This document shows positions 1 through 11,008 of a stretch of 64,000 nt of DNA, piece after piece. Numbering within the stretch: the stretch's first letter is position 1; each line of letters begins with the position of its first letter. The DNA comes from Xenoacremonium recifei (taxonomy: Eukaryota > Ascomycota > Sordariomycetes > Hypocreales > Nectriaceae). Made by a program: the position numbers and the translations under genes. The notes under the pieces were generated by a model. That model saw only the letters and a program-made list of their open reading frames with translations, had not been told where the DNA came from and ran no database searches. Where the stretch lies: contig WOFQ01000001.1 of the NCBI GenBank assembly GCA_012184525.1, forward strand, positions 1,426,001 through 1,490,000. Reading direction: 5' to 3'.

Positions 1-865
1 CAGTAAGTATCTGTTCAAGAGGGGAAGCTCGAGGATAAGCTATTTGGTGAGTGGAGGGGTAGCTGGCGGGGAGAATGGTGAGCACGTGAGACCACGAGAC
101 CCCCAGCCACTCTTACCTGAAAACCCTCGTCCAACGGGACAAACCCTGGTTGGCTTCTCTCAATGTCAGTGCGGAGTCAATCTTTTCCTCTTACTGCACA
201 CAAGTTTTTGGTCATTGTCAAATATCTTACCTCAGCATATGGTGTGGCGAATACTGTATCTACTATCTAGTCTCCTAGTCGGGAGGGAGCTCCCGCACTG
301 ATCACAGATCTGGGTAGCTTTCTTTCGAGTGCCCGAATACAGTCTCCTGGTCATGATTGAAAGTATAGCATCCTCATAATATACCACCGTAGATCCTACC
401 TAGTGGTGTGTATTCATGACCTCCCCTCGACCCCTGCCATGTCAGCTTGAAGAAATACCACCCATAGCATGGAGGCAGAAATCACCTTTCGTGTGGCCAA
501 AACAGACTGCCAAGTACTCATGTATATTTCTTGGAGTTTGTATTCAATTGAAGCTCAGAGGGGTTTCCTAGAATTTTTCATGAAGTCATACTTACGCGTT
601 CAAGCTACAATTCACAACCACGCTGCCTACTATAAATAGTTTATCACTCAAAAAAGCTCGAGCGAATATCAATCTGTATTTTATGATACGTTCTACGCAT
701 CTCTATCCATCATGTGCTTTTCATAGGATTCTAGGTCTATCCCCCCAGTCCACGTCATGTCCTCATCTCAGCCAAACCCAAAACCACACTCAACTCCGGC
801 TAACCGCGTCAACAACCAACAAGCATCTACATTCACACGACATCGAAAATACTAGGACAACCTGT
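1..865. other. Left-edge intergenic stretch
   Basis: No supportable gene. The stretch lies downstream of the iPGM stop and probably holds its 3' UTR. The 85-codon plus-strand frame at 44-301 has no recognisable domain. An AT-rich TATAAATAG lies at 631-639, but no gene starts after it. Confidence 0.5.
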
Positions 866-2902
866 CTAGTTCTCGGCATCTCGCTTCAGGTCCTTCTCCA
901 GCAGCGACTTGCCCGTCATCTCCTCGGGCTGGGGCAGGCCCATGGCGGCGAGGATCGTGGGGGCAACGTCACCCAGCACACCGTCATGCTTCTTGAGGCT
1001 CCAGCCGGCGGGGGCGTTGGTCATGATGAAAGGCACCTTGTTGGTGGTGTGGCTGGTCTTGGGCTTGCCGTCGGCGAACTTCATCTCCTCGGCGTTGCCG
1101 TGGTCGGCCGTGATGAACAGGATGTAGCCCTGCTCCTTGCAGGCCTCGAGGATTTTGCCAATGGCCTTGTCGGTGGCCTCGCAGCCGATGATGGCGGCCT
1201 CATACACACCGGTGTGGCCGACCATGTCAGGGGGAGCAAAGTTGTTCATGACGAAGGGGAAGCGCTGCTCGCCGAGACGCTTGACCACTTGGTTGGCGAC
1301 GCCGTCGGCCGACATCTCAGGGGCCTTGTCGTAGGTGGGCACCGACTTGTTGGAAGGCACAAGATCCTGGCTCTGGTCTCGGACCTCAAGAGGGAAAACC
1401 TTCTCAACACCGCCGTTGAAGAAGAAGGTCACATGAGCGTACTTCTCCGTCTCAGCAATGTGAACCTGCTCGATGTTCTGCTTGCCGAGCCATTCGGCCA
1501 GGACGTTGCCCATGTGCTGAGGCGCAAAGGCAATCTCGAAGGGGTAGTCAGTCTTGTAGCTGGTCATGGTGACGAGCTTGGCGATCTTGGGGAAAGGGAA
1601 GTCGGGGAGGACGGATCGGTCGACATCGCCGAGGACCTGAGTGATCTGGCGGACACGGTCGGATCGGTAGTTGAAGAAAAAGACAATATCATCGTCTGGG
1701 CAATCTCATCAGCAGCGTTACTTGAGAATATACAAAGACCAATCTTACCCTTGATGCGGCTCTCGTCACCACCGAAAATGATGGGCTTCAGGAACTCATC
1801 CCTGTTGTTGTCACCGCCCTGCTCGTAAGCAGCCTTGATGGCGCCGACGGGGTCGTCGCTCTTCTCGCCCTCGCCCAGGATCATGCCCTTGAGGGCAATC
1901 TCGACACGCTCCCAGCGCTTATCACGGTCCATGGCATAGTATCGGCCGACAACGGTGGCAATCTCGCCGATACCGAGCTCCTCGAGCTTGGCAACCAGCT
2001 CCTCCATGTAGCCCGCGCCGGACTTGGGGTCGGTGTCGCGGCCATCGCCGAAGAAGTGGATGAAGACCTTGGACACGCCGTACTGCTTGGCAGCCTCGAG
2101 GAGGGCGTAGAGGTGGGTTTGCTTGGAGTGCTGCAGAATGTCGGTGTGAGCCCAGATCAGATCAGATCAGATGCACGTCCCCGATGGAGGCTCTTCCACG
2201 GAGGAGATTCGAGGGCAGGGAAAACTTACGACACCGCCATGCGACACGAGACCGCAGAGGTGCAACCGGCCATTGCCCGCGGCGGCCTGCTGGAAGGTCT
2301 TCTTGATGACCTCGTTGTTGGGGAACTCGCCCGTCTTGATGTTCTGGTCGATGCGGACGACGTCCTGCCAGACAACCCGGCCGGCTCCGATGTTCAGGTG
2401 GCCAACCTCGGAGTTGCCCATGAGGCCCTCAGGCAGACCAACAGCCAGCGACGAGGCGTCGAGCTCAGTGAAGCCGTCGGCATCGGCGGAGAGGGCGTCC
2501 ATGACGGGCGTCTCGGCGGCGGCAATGGCATCGCCGTCCTTGGGGCTCTCCTCGGAGGGAATACCCCAGCCATCAATGACGACTGTACGCGCGCAAGAGA
2601 AACATGATTAGCCAGGTGAGCTCCAGGTAGACGAGGACGTAGCAGACAAAGAGGATCCAATCCGGGCGTTTCCGGCTCTGCTGCAGCTGCTGGACCACCG
2701 CGGGCGCCGTCTTGGAGCGAGGAGGCGAAGGACGCGGCGGCTCGGGGGCGCACGATGGTGGCATGGCGGCGTTTGGGGCAGATGGGAAGTTGAAGCTGTC
2801 ATGATGTTGGCCATCATGGCGGGGTACGGGAGACGGGCTTGGGCATGGTGGGGTTATGAGAGCGGACGTACTGAGGCAGGCCTTCTGCTCGGTCTTGGAC
2901 AT
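866..2902 (-). CDS. gpmI: 2,3-bisphosphoglycerate-independent phosphoglycerate mutase (iPGM)
   Basis: Glycolytic and gluconeogenic enzyme that interconverts 3- and 2-phosphoglycerate in the cytosol, using two metal ions and a phosphoserine intermediate. My model has four exons (2902-2872, 2582-2230, 2130-1749, 1695-866) and gives 531 aa, normal for the family. The first intron splits the Ile codon of KACL-IVIDGWG, and every donor is GTACGT or GTAAG. The N-terminal VIDGWG metal-binding strand and the GLMGNSEVGH motif with the phosphorylated Ser (about residue 68) are present. Downstream come the FFGDGRDTDP and GRYYAMDRDKRWER segments and ITADHGNAEEM, the second metal site of the alkaline-phosphatase fold. 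The first in-frame ATG is used. The gene is divergent from MED9. Filamentous fungi use this enzyme, whereas budding yeast uses the cofactor-dependent type. Confidence 0.95.
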
Positions 2903-3474
2903 GCTGGGCTAGTGGTGAAAGGATGCTCTGGAATAGTGCAATGGAGAAGAGTGAAAAAAAAGAAAGGAAGCAGGAGGAGGGGATTTTTCCAGGAGATGGC
3001 AAGGAAAGGGCGGCGGCGCGGCGCAGGGCAGGAGGGCTGCTGGGCCAATGGAGGCGATATGATTGATGCGTGATTTGATGTACTGACCTGCTAGGTGCCT
3101 GACAAAAAGGACGGCTGATTTCGTTGAGAAACACGTTAGGTGCAGTGGGGTGTTATGTCACCGTCTGATAGCTGGCCCTACCGGTCGACAGTCGGCACTG
3201 TGAATTGCAGACGGAAGAATGCCCTCCAGCACAGTGCCATCTCCCTTTGCACACGCCGGCGTAGCCTCGGGACTGTCCCTGCTGCCCCGGTCGCGCACGT
3301 CGCCAATCAACTTGTACCCTTTCCTGCAGCTCGATAACATTACATGCAAGGCTGACAAAAGCCCATTGTTTCCCGTCCAGCCCAGCTCCCACACGTGCTA
3401 GCAATCATTAGTCGAGGCTGGCCGAAGCTTCGCAGCTGCAATCCTCCAACACCCAGCATCACCACATTCTCACC
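2903..3474. promoter_or_regulatory. Divergent promoter region, iPGM / MED9
   Basis: A 572 bp gap between the two opposed start codons that must hold both promoters. It has an A-rich run near 2955-2963 and no other element I can name. Confidence 0.5.
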
Positions 3475-3888
3475 ATGTCTGCCCCCGCGCACCCCCTCGC
3501 GCTCCCGCCAACCTTCTCTCCCGACACCCTCGACGCTCTCGCTGAGCTCTCTATCGTCCTTGCTAAGGTCCGCGCCGGCATTCAATCTTCCTCCGCTGCC
3601 GCAGCTGGCCTGCCCACCACGGCCCCCGACCCCGGCGAGACGCTCTCCTTCAAGGAAGTGCCTGGCGCGACCGACGGCCTCAAGCACAAATTGCAACGTG
3701 CCCGCGCCCAGGTGCGTGCGCTGCCCGACATGGACCGCTCGCTGGATGAGCAGGCACAAGAGATGCGCGATTTGGAGACCCGGATCGAAAATCAACGGGC
3801 ACTGTTGAAGCGACTGCGCGACGAGGCTGGGGCCGTCAAGGGTGTCAAAGACGAGGCTCCCATGCAGGACGATGCGATGCAAGAATAA
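3475..3888 (+). CDS. MED9: Mediator complex subunit 9
   Basis: Small subunit of the Mediator middle module, which bridges DNA-bound activators and RNA polymerase II in the nucleus. It is a single exon of 137 aa, starting at an ATG in a good fungal context (CACCATGTC). The N-terminal third is Pro/Ala/Ser-rich with one short helix (DTLDALAELSIVLAKVRAGI). The conserved Med9 core follows: FKEVPGATDGLKHKLQRARA, then RALPDMDRSLDEQ, then a heptad-like coiled coil (QEMRDLETRIENQRALLKRL). The order of acidic linker, ATD-LKHK helix, LPDMDR turn and coiled coil matches the fungal Med9 family. The tail is acidic. It converges on the TBCC gene across 273 bp. Confidence 0.85.
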   Translation: MSAPAHPLALPPTFSPDTLDALAELSIVLAKVRAGIQSSSAAAAGLPTTAPDPGETLSFKEVPGATDGLKHKLQRARAQVRALPDMDRSLDEQAQEMRDLETRIENQRALLKRLRDEAGAVKGVKDEAPMQDDAMQE

Positions 3889-4161
3889 GATGGGACAAAC
3901 ACCGTGCGAGCTGCGGCTATGACGATTGACGAAGACGGGGATTATCTACTACATGCTATCAAGAACTCCGACGCATGACGACTGCATTAGCATTGGAATC
4001 GGCGTTCTGCATACTCGGGCTAAAAATATGAGGGTTGGCTTATTTCGCTATGACAATGGTATCTACGAATTCATCCCAAAAAGAACACCATACCGCCCAA
4101 CCGATGCCGAGTCCAAATTCGCTAGGATATTTCATACTCGTATTACCCTTCCATACGGCTT

Positions 4162-5511
4162 TCACTGCTGCGGAATACCGACCTTTCTGAGCGACTCCTC
4201 GACGCTCACACCAGGTTGACCGGGAACAACCTTGGTCCAGATCTCCTCGTTCAGCCGCTGCTCCTCTGGCAAAATGCTCCAGTTAGGGCTGTGGCCTGCC
4301 TTCAGCCACTTGAAGTCGTCGACCTGATCCCACTGGTTTCCAGTGGAACCTTCATCCTCGGTCATCTGTCCCATGGTTAGGCTACCAGCTCTGCCAAGAT
4401 TTTCTTTCAAATTGGGACTTACATATGCTGCCGGGAGCGGCGCGAACCGCATGCCCGAGCAATCCTCGATGATAGGGTGGCTACCACAATGGAGGTATAT
4501 ATCGACATTGCTACACTCGTGGATACGGACCTGTCGCGCAATAACGACCAGAATGCTGTCAGAGATGCCTGTGATATGCACAGGGCCGTTAACTTTGCCG
4601 GCTACGATGAGACAGCTCTTGATATTTTTGAGCGCCAGCCCCGGGAACGGCGCTCCTTTGGCCGTGGGAATAGACATGTCGACAATGCATCGACTCAAAT
4701 CCATAAGGCTACCGGCTGCTGTCGCCCGCGCTGCAGATGACGGGAGGATGATATGGAGACCCTCATGGTTCGAGATTCCGATGTTCTTGGCAGTAGAAAA
4801 ACTGGGCTTGCGGAGAGGCGACGTGCTAGGCCGAGCTATCTCTTCATTATAATTCTTCATCTTCGGTGGTAATTCGGTGAGGACATCCTCCTTGAGCTCT
4901 TCAGGTTCCGGGTGCTCGGACGCTTCGTTCTCAGCATTGGCATTCCTTGCCAGGCTGCCAGGGTTGAGTCGAGGATCATTTTCCGGGGCACCCATATCAA
5001 CGTGTGTCCGAGTATTTCGTCGGAATTGGAATCGGGACCGGGGAGTAATTCTGGCAATGGTCTCATTGAGTTTATCCTGCAGACCCTTGATAGCCTAGAG
5101 AGAGCCGGAGTCAATTAATCATTCTCTGAATATCATGTAAAACTTCAAGTAGGAATCTACAAACCTCAGAGTACTGTTTGCGGTCGTAGGACGGAGTGAA
5201 ATCAGCGGCATCAGCAACCTCGTTCTGCAGCTTGGCAATACCAGCCAGAACGTGGTCGATAGCCTCCTGTCGCTCGCCTCCAACATTAGCGACGGAGGGA
5301 AGCTCAGAAACCAAGTCCGAGAGAGCTATGTAATCCATGAGATCAATGTTCTATTTACTTATAATTAGGGAAATAATTCAGCCTTACCTGTCACACTCTC
5401 AAGGAAGTGGTGGTAGAATCGTTGCTTAGGATCCATGGTGCTCCTTCGGAAGAGAATCTCTTGGGCTGCCCACTGAGTTTGAGTAAGGACCTGGGCTTGC
5501 ATAGTCGCCAT
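4162..5511 (-). CDS. TBCC: Tubulin-folding cofactor C (TBCC-domain protein)
   Basis: Predicted tubulin-specific chaperone C, which joins cofactors D and E and triggers GTP hydrolysis on tubulin to release the alpha/beta dimer. Four exons (5511-5388, 5325-5165, 5094-4423, 4365-4162) give 386 aa. The N-terminal helical spectrin-like part includes ILFRRSTMDPKQRFYHHFLE. A disordered acidic linker follows, then the C-terminal beta-helical TBCC domain (SLMDLSRCIVDM, LKNIKSCLIVAGKVNGPVHI, GSHPIIEDCSGMRFAPLPAAY). The arginine finger of the family should be in this domain (VIARQVRIHECSNVDIYLHC). The last intron (4422-4366, 57 nt) is a multiple of three and stop-free, so it reads through as open frame; its GTAAGT donor and CTAAC branch site support removal. 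Confidence 0.9.
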
Positions 5512-6631
5512 GTTAATACGGTTTATCCTTTCGAGTCTGCCTAATGTGGGTGTTGGATGTAGAGGGGCCTCTATGACGATAAGGCGCGATACGATGTAAG
5601 AGGATAAGCGGGTGCAAGGCAGAACTATTTGCAGGCGGAGCAGTATTTATAGATGGCAGGCAGCTTTGAAGCACAGTCTGCGAAGGGGGGGCAGATGGAC
5701 TAGGAAGAGAAATAACGTGAGGAGTACGGTGATGGCAACGAGAAGGCAACAACAATGATGAGGTGGATGAGGGGGCACAAAGTCAGGGCGAAGCAGTACA
5801 ACAGCTCTGGTGTTCCGACGAGGTGGCGTACAGCAGGTAGAGACTCACCAAGCTGAGAGACAGTGGAGGAATCCCTTGTTTAGTAGACACGCGCGTAGGA
5901 GGCAGGCCGTCACCCTTTTCTACCTGGCCCTCGCGCAGTGGCCGCTGGCAGTCTACCTTGTAAATGCCAATATCAGCCCGTGTGGTGACGTCAAGGCCAC
6001 CTGATGGTGATGGAGAGAATCGGGATGCAGTCGCGAGAAGAGGGAAATGAGAGGACAAGGGCGCGGATGCGCAGCGATGGAGAGATGCAGCTGTAGACTG
6101 GACTGGACTGGGGTCGCCGTTGGCTGATCCGGCGACTGCTGCGGGCGCGCTGGACGGCGATGGCGGGGGTGTTGATGATCAGTTCTGGCTGGCTGGCTGC
6201 AAAGGACTGTTGTCACGGAATGGCATCCAGATGGCACCACTGACTGTGTCGGCGCATCCACGACCCGCATGCGGAGAGAAAGAGAGCTGGAGGGCGCGAG
6301 TTCTGGACCCTTGTGGAGAAGGCGAGCCCTGGCCGTTGAGAGCGGATATAGAAGCTCGAGCTGCGACAATGGATCGATCGTTGCTGGACGGACCGTGGAT
6401 TGTGGAATGTCTTTGTTGCAGGGCTCTCTTGCTTCCGGTCGTCTCGGGCGGCACGACGTCCACTGGCTGTGTGTAAGTTGGGCGCTAGCATCAGCTAAAT
6501 TGCCAGTGTGACTCTGGATTTCCGGGGACGGCCGCCGGTGGCTTGAGTGATGAGCATCGTGCGGCGCGGGGGAGGGGAAGCTGAAGATCAGTGATTCGTG
6601 CAGATGGAATGTGTGAGAGCTGATGGGAAAA

Positions 6632-6660
6632 GATGCCTCAGGTGCCTCAGGTGCCTCAGG
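6632..6660. repeat. Three-copy 9-bp tandem repeat (GGTGCCTCA-like)
   Basis: Three consecutive copies of a GGTGCCTCA unit, directly readable in the sequence. The stretch is non-coding and the function is unknown. Confidence 0.8.
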
Positions 6661-7420
6661 ATGTAGAACACATTGCAAATTCGTCGCTGACTCAACTGTG
6701 CGGTTACTCAAGGCAAAGGTGGAAGGTGCATTCCATCTCTTCATCCAGTAGCATCTTCCCATCAGCACCTTCAGGCTCTGATACTCCCCGTACAGCCATC
6801 TCCAGACTCCATCTGACAACTCGCCACTCCCCATGGGACAGAAAAAAAGGCCGCGGGGCACGGGAACAAGATGGAGCAGAGCTGAGATTCAGCTGCTGGC
6901 TTAGCAAGCAAGGATCAGGTCTGCGGAGTACGGGAATGGCCACATGAATAACGAAACCGCATTCACGTCTCGCCATGTCATTCATCGGGATGACCATCAC
7001 GAGACCTCCAGATGCATCTCGGCACTTCGCACTACAGAGGCTCAACGGGGGCCATTCGATGTGCTGGCCGAGCTTCTAGTCATGTTACGGTTACTTCTAT
7101 TTTGTTTGCTTTTTCCTGGGATTTTGTCTTGCTGACAGAGTGCTGCCCCAAACATGCCATGTGAGGTCACGCTCTTCGCCTCGTGCCGGCCCGTCCCTTT
7201 ACACTTCCCGTACTCCGTTTCCGGATCACCTCATACACCCATCATCATGCTTGACACATCTCTGGAACGAGTAAGGAAATCGCCTTGCTTCTGATTGGTT
7301 TGAAGCCATGACCCTTGTTGGACGTAAAGGCATCTCATTGACCCAGGTCTCACATGAAGAGGAAACAGGCGCAGGGGCAATTAAGTTGGTAATCATCGCT
7401 GTTGTAAATATCATTGTCTA

Positions 7421-7450
7421 CCTCGCTCTTCTCGCTCTTCTCGCTCTTTT
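7421..7450. repeat. Three-copy tandem repeat (CTCGCTCTT unit)
   Basis: Three near-perfect copies of a pyrimidine-rich unit run into a T-tract, just outside the 3' end of the GPI1 coding region. This is a simple repeat, possibly in the GPI1 3' UTR or terminator region. Confidence 0.75.
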
Positions 7451-7522
7451 TTTATTTATCCGTCCGTCTCCTTTTCCTCGTTCATGCCCATGCCCACTTT
7501 CACTTGTCTGACTACGCTTCTT

Positions 7523-9869
7523 CTATCGCGCTCGACCATTCGCAGAGACTCGTCTCCCTCCATTAGGTAGTGGCGGGATCACCGGCATTTGGAACCGTTT
7601 GGGCGGTCGCGTCTCGGTCGTCAGGGCTCGCCACATCTCCCTAGTTGTCGCCCTTTTCGCTGGGAGCATGCTGTATTGGAGGCTATAGAGGTTTTTGCGG
7701 TTGATTGGCGGCACAAACATGCCCGTCAGGAGACAGAACAAGACCCTGGGCGATAGGTAATGTTTTCGTATGCGGTGCGCCATCTGGAAGTATTGGTGGA
7801 ACATGGCTCTGAAAGTCAATGGGATCGACTAAGAGTCTCAGTTAACCATCGCTGCCGTGTACTAGCTAGTGCAGAGACAAACCTTTAGATAAATGACCGA
7901 GGTTGGGGGCTCATTAGAAATATTAGAATTATTAGTTCTATAATCGTGGGTATCTCGAAGCTCAAAACGGATCCCGCCTGTATTAATTAGCCACAATGCT
8001 CGATCCTTTCATAGAGTGGACAGCATACCTGGAAGTCTCCGAGAGTCTTTTATCTTCAACATGAGGGCAAACAGGGGAAAGTGGTTTAAACAAGAAAGCA
8101 TCGTGTCGAACCCTGCCTTGAGCGAAATAATAGCCATTCGCGCAATAGCAAAATTAAGGTAGAACACGACCACCGTTGGTAGAAGAAAGAAGAGGAGCGT
8201 GAAGAGGATCGTCCCGACAAGCAGCTGGTCCAAGTCGTAATCGCAAGAGTCGATACGATTACGAAGCACATTGTGTTTCTTCCCGCGGAACAGGTGAAAG
8301 AGTGATTGCAGAATCGTGAGTTGCCAGTGATAGATGCGGCCAGACGCGAGGTAGAACGAATAAATGTGGATGGTCAAGACAGAGAGCATGTCAGAGAACA
8401 TGGCAATGGGCATGCTTGCGCCACCAAAAGAGGAAAATCCTATGAACCAGACCAGTCGTGGTAATGCTGGGCTCAGAGTCTCGATACAACCTATTACAGC
8501 CAGTCAGTTACGATGAACGTGATAAGTGTCAATGAGCACACTCACTAGACCAATAGTCAATGACCCAGAGGAACAAGTCCCCAAGAAATGCTGCCAGCTC
8601 GCCGTTGAGTTTGAGACCTGCCGGCCACCCCATAAGCCAGGATATACTCCTCTGGAGCGCCTCAACCGTATAGGTTCGCAACAAGTCATTGATTAGAGCC
8701 GCGGTCCAATCAGCATTCTCTATAATATACGACCCCAACGCGATTCCTATTATGACATCGTTCGCAACGAGCCAAAGGCTGTTATAGAACCTGATGTAAT
8801 CCGGATGACTGGTCGTCACACTGGCCCAATTGGTCTTCCTGCCGCGCAATGTCATATATTGCATGGGCCAGTAGCAAAACTGCTGGAGTCGGATTTCCAC
8901 CTGCTGAGCGGTCGCCGATATATCCTTCAGCGCGGCAGAGCCCGGCTTCATGCGAAATTCGAGGATGGTGAGCAAGCCCTCCGCCATTACCCTATGACCC
9001 AACAGGACCATGATGAAGGCTCTCCTGATGAAAGGGAAGAGATACACCTTAAAGATGGTCCATAATTGCATTGCGACATATTTCCTCATCGTGGCAGCAG
9101 ACTCGGCAACCCTCTCCGACACACTGAGAGCCCGTCGTGGTCGAGATCCGATCCGTCCAACATTCTTTTGCATCGTCTGCTCTAGCTCCCAGGACCAGTT
9201 GACTTGGTTGACGATCTTTGGCAGCGCCTTATCCCGGGCAGAGGGAACACGCTTCACGATGGTGTGCTGTTTCAGCTTCTCGACGAGCTTCCGTTTGGTC
9301 TCCTTAAGTTCCCTTTCTTGCTTCTCTTCCTCTCCCTCAGGCCCATCAGCCCTTGTGTCTTCCAGAAGCGAGTCCTTGTCGCCGAGGGCGAGGGCGATGG
9401 GATTAAGGGAAATATATTGCATGTTCTTTGGTCGCGGTCTGTCGTAGAGAATAAGCTGGACGCTGGCGGCTTTGGCGCATGTGAATCGCGGGCATGGCTG
9501 GCTTGGGTTCGTCACAGCGCAGAACCAGGAGGGGTCAGCGGCGCTAGGATCGTCGGGGTTCGAGAGTCCCAAGACATGCATCGAGGGATGACCGCACACC
9601 TCGTATATCCTATTAGCCGGATGGGGTTCGCTCCTAAAGAATGTGCCTGCCTTGAGATGGTACTCGACGTTGCGTGCCTGGGGGTTAGCAAGTCAGCAGA
9701 GGCCAAGGATCAAGCGAGGGGCCTTGTAACTGACGTCGACATCCTCCAATATTGCCACGACGAGGACATCGAGAGTCGAGTTCCTCCAGCCTACGACCAC
9801 CCCGGGACGGTCATTCCCGCGAATGTCCGTCGGCCAGAACACTCTCATCAACCCATCATGCTCTACCAT
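7523..9869 (-). CDS. GPI1: GPI-GlcNAc transferase complex subunit Gpi1 (PIG-Q)
   Basis: Subunit of the ER-membrane complex that adds GlcNAc to phosphatidylinositol, the first step of GPI-anchor synthesis; it stabilises the complex around the catalytic Gpi3. Five exons (9869-9735, 9677-8546, 8490-8029, 7977-7883, 7828-7523) give 709 aa. The N-terminus is fungal in type (HDGLMRVFWPTD, GVVVGWRNSTLDV, CGHPSMHVLG). The conserved Gpi1 region has NSLWLVANDVIIGIALGSYI, LQRSISWLMGWPAGLKLN and FLGDLFLWVIDYW, then several membrane helices (SVLTIHIYSFYLASGRIYHW, VGTILFTLLFFLLPTVVVFY). Introns are 51-57 nt. The start ATG overlaps the end of the small ORF at 9856-10324. A basic tail follows the last helix. 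Confidence 0.93.
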
Positions 9870-10324
9870 GACAAGCGATTGTATGGGGGACCGATCGATT
9901 TGCCCTTAAAACGAACCTCGTCGCCGCAGCTGTTCTCGCGCTGAGACTCCCAGGCCAGGTGTTCGAGGATGCTGGATGGGCGTCAGTTTCAGGCGTAGGA
10001 AGTAGGGTCAACAGCAGGCGTACTCGATCGGTTTCTCTGAGGGCTATGAACACTGTTGGGAAGAAGACAGCCAGGAAGAGAAATGTTAGAGCACCAAAGG
10101 CCTTTGCCGCGCGCGTCTAAGTTCGAACTCTATGTCAGCGATCTGGCGGGAAGTACCGTCGCCGCGCAAAATCGCAGCGCCCGGGAGAGTTCAGGGCCAC
10201 CTACAACAACTCCGTATTCCCAGGCAAAGATGGCAAGCTCATAGAGGCGGGTGACGAGGTCCCAGCGCGCAGTGATGTAGCCAGCTACAAAGATGCCAAG
10301 GGTGAGGACGGAGAAGGGGTGCAT
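9856..10324 (-). CDS. Small membrane protein ORF overlapping the GPI1 start (unrecognised)
   Basis: I do not recognise a named family, although the N-terminus looks like a conserved short fungal protein. Exon 1 (10324-10205) encodes 40 aa with a likely membrane helix (FSVLTLGIFVAGYITARW). A GTAGGT donor and a TTAG acceptor lead to exon 2 (from 10116), which continues in frame into a second helix (FGALTFLFLAVFFPTVFIAL). The C-terminus is uncertain. Read through, the frame stays open to 9856 (126 aa) and overlaps GPI1 by 14 nt. If the 52-nt segment 10023-9972 (GTACGC to CCAG, with a CTGAC branch) is spliced, the protein stops earlier at about 92 aa. A protein-like frame at 9970-9863 cannot be joined to exon 2 by any GT-AG pair I can see. 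Confidence 0.45.
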
Positions 10325-11008
10325 AGAGCGTTATTCCCAGTGGCAGACCATGCCGCGGATGGCTTTGGAGAGAGGAAATGAGCGAAGGGACGGCGGGCGC
10401 AGTCGCAGACACCGCTTCTGTAGGGATCGTTGACTCTATGCGAAGATGTCGCTATCGGCTGGTGGCAGTAGCTGAAAGTCGGGTCGGGGAGCGTCTAGGG
10501 GCGTCTTTGCGATGCGGTAGCGATGCGAGTTGGGGGAGCAATTTCGGTGAACCGGTGAGGCGTTCGTTTGTTCGTCCAGGCACATCAACAAACTCGATCG
10601 AGCCTGCCACCCAAGCAAATCTCCAGCACAGCGAACGAAGCAGCAGGGACAGAGGTGGATTGGGTCTCGTCTTGCCCCCCTGCATCTGGAATTGCGTAGG
10701 TCCAGGTATGCTAGTTCGAGCTTCCAACTGGCAGATCGGCCAGTAAAAATGGGCCGTTGACATTCACCGCGAGACGGTCACGTGGCGGGCCAGATGTCAT
10801 GAGGGAGGGAGCAATACGACGTGGAGGGACCACTCGCATTATTTTGTTCTATTGATGGTGTGGAGGGTTGTCTGTTTGCGAGAATGCGTCGACTAAGTCG
10901 AGGTGAGGCTCTGAGACCATGTGTCCCCAAATGTGCTAAAATCTAACCATGCACTACAACTCCAAGCCAGGAGACGAAAACGCCATGTTTAAACCGGTAA
11001 TTGCACTT
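10325..11008. other. Intergenic, upstream of small ORF/GPI1
   Basis: Some 680 bp between the MDM35 stop and the small membrane-protein ORF. The open frames here (such as 10378-10746 on the plus strand) show no domain. It presumably holds the promoter for the minus-strand genes to its left. Confidence 0.5.

Larger units (their letters stand above)
5512..7522. other. 2 kb stretch without a convincing gene
   Basis: It lies between the TBCC start and the GPI1 stop. Several frames are open on both strands, the longest being 302 codons on the minus strand at 5953-6861. All are Ser/Pro/Arg-rich, overlap one another and show no domain, so I treat them as chance. The stretch must include the TBCC promoter and the GPI1 3' UTR. 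It also holds two short tandem repeats, listed separately. Confidence 0.5.

Noticed and set aside
1..10. CAGTAAGT at the left edge as a splice donor of a cut-off gene
   Set aside because: A donor-like octamer alone, with no coding sequence visible on either side within the window.
683..1828. 381-codon plus-strand frame
   Set aside because: It lies antisense to the iPGM exons and its open length reflects the codon bias of that gene; it has no domain.
5953..6861. 302-codon minus-strand frame
   Set aside because: Ser/Pro/Arg/His-rich, no domain, competing frames on both strands, and no splice context.
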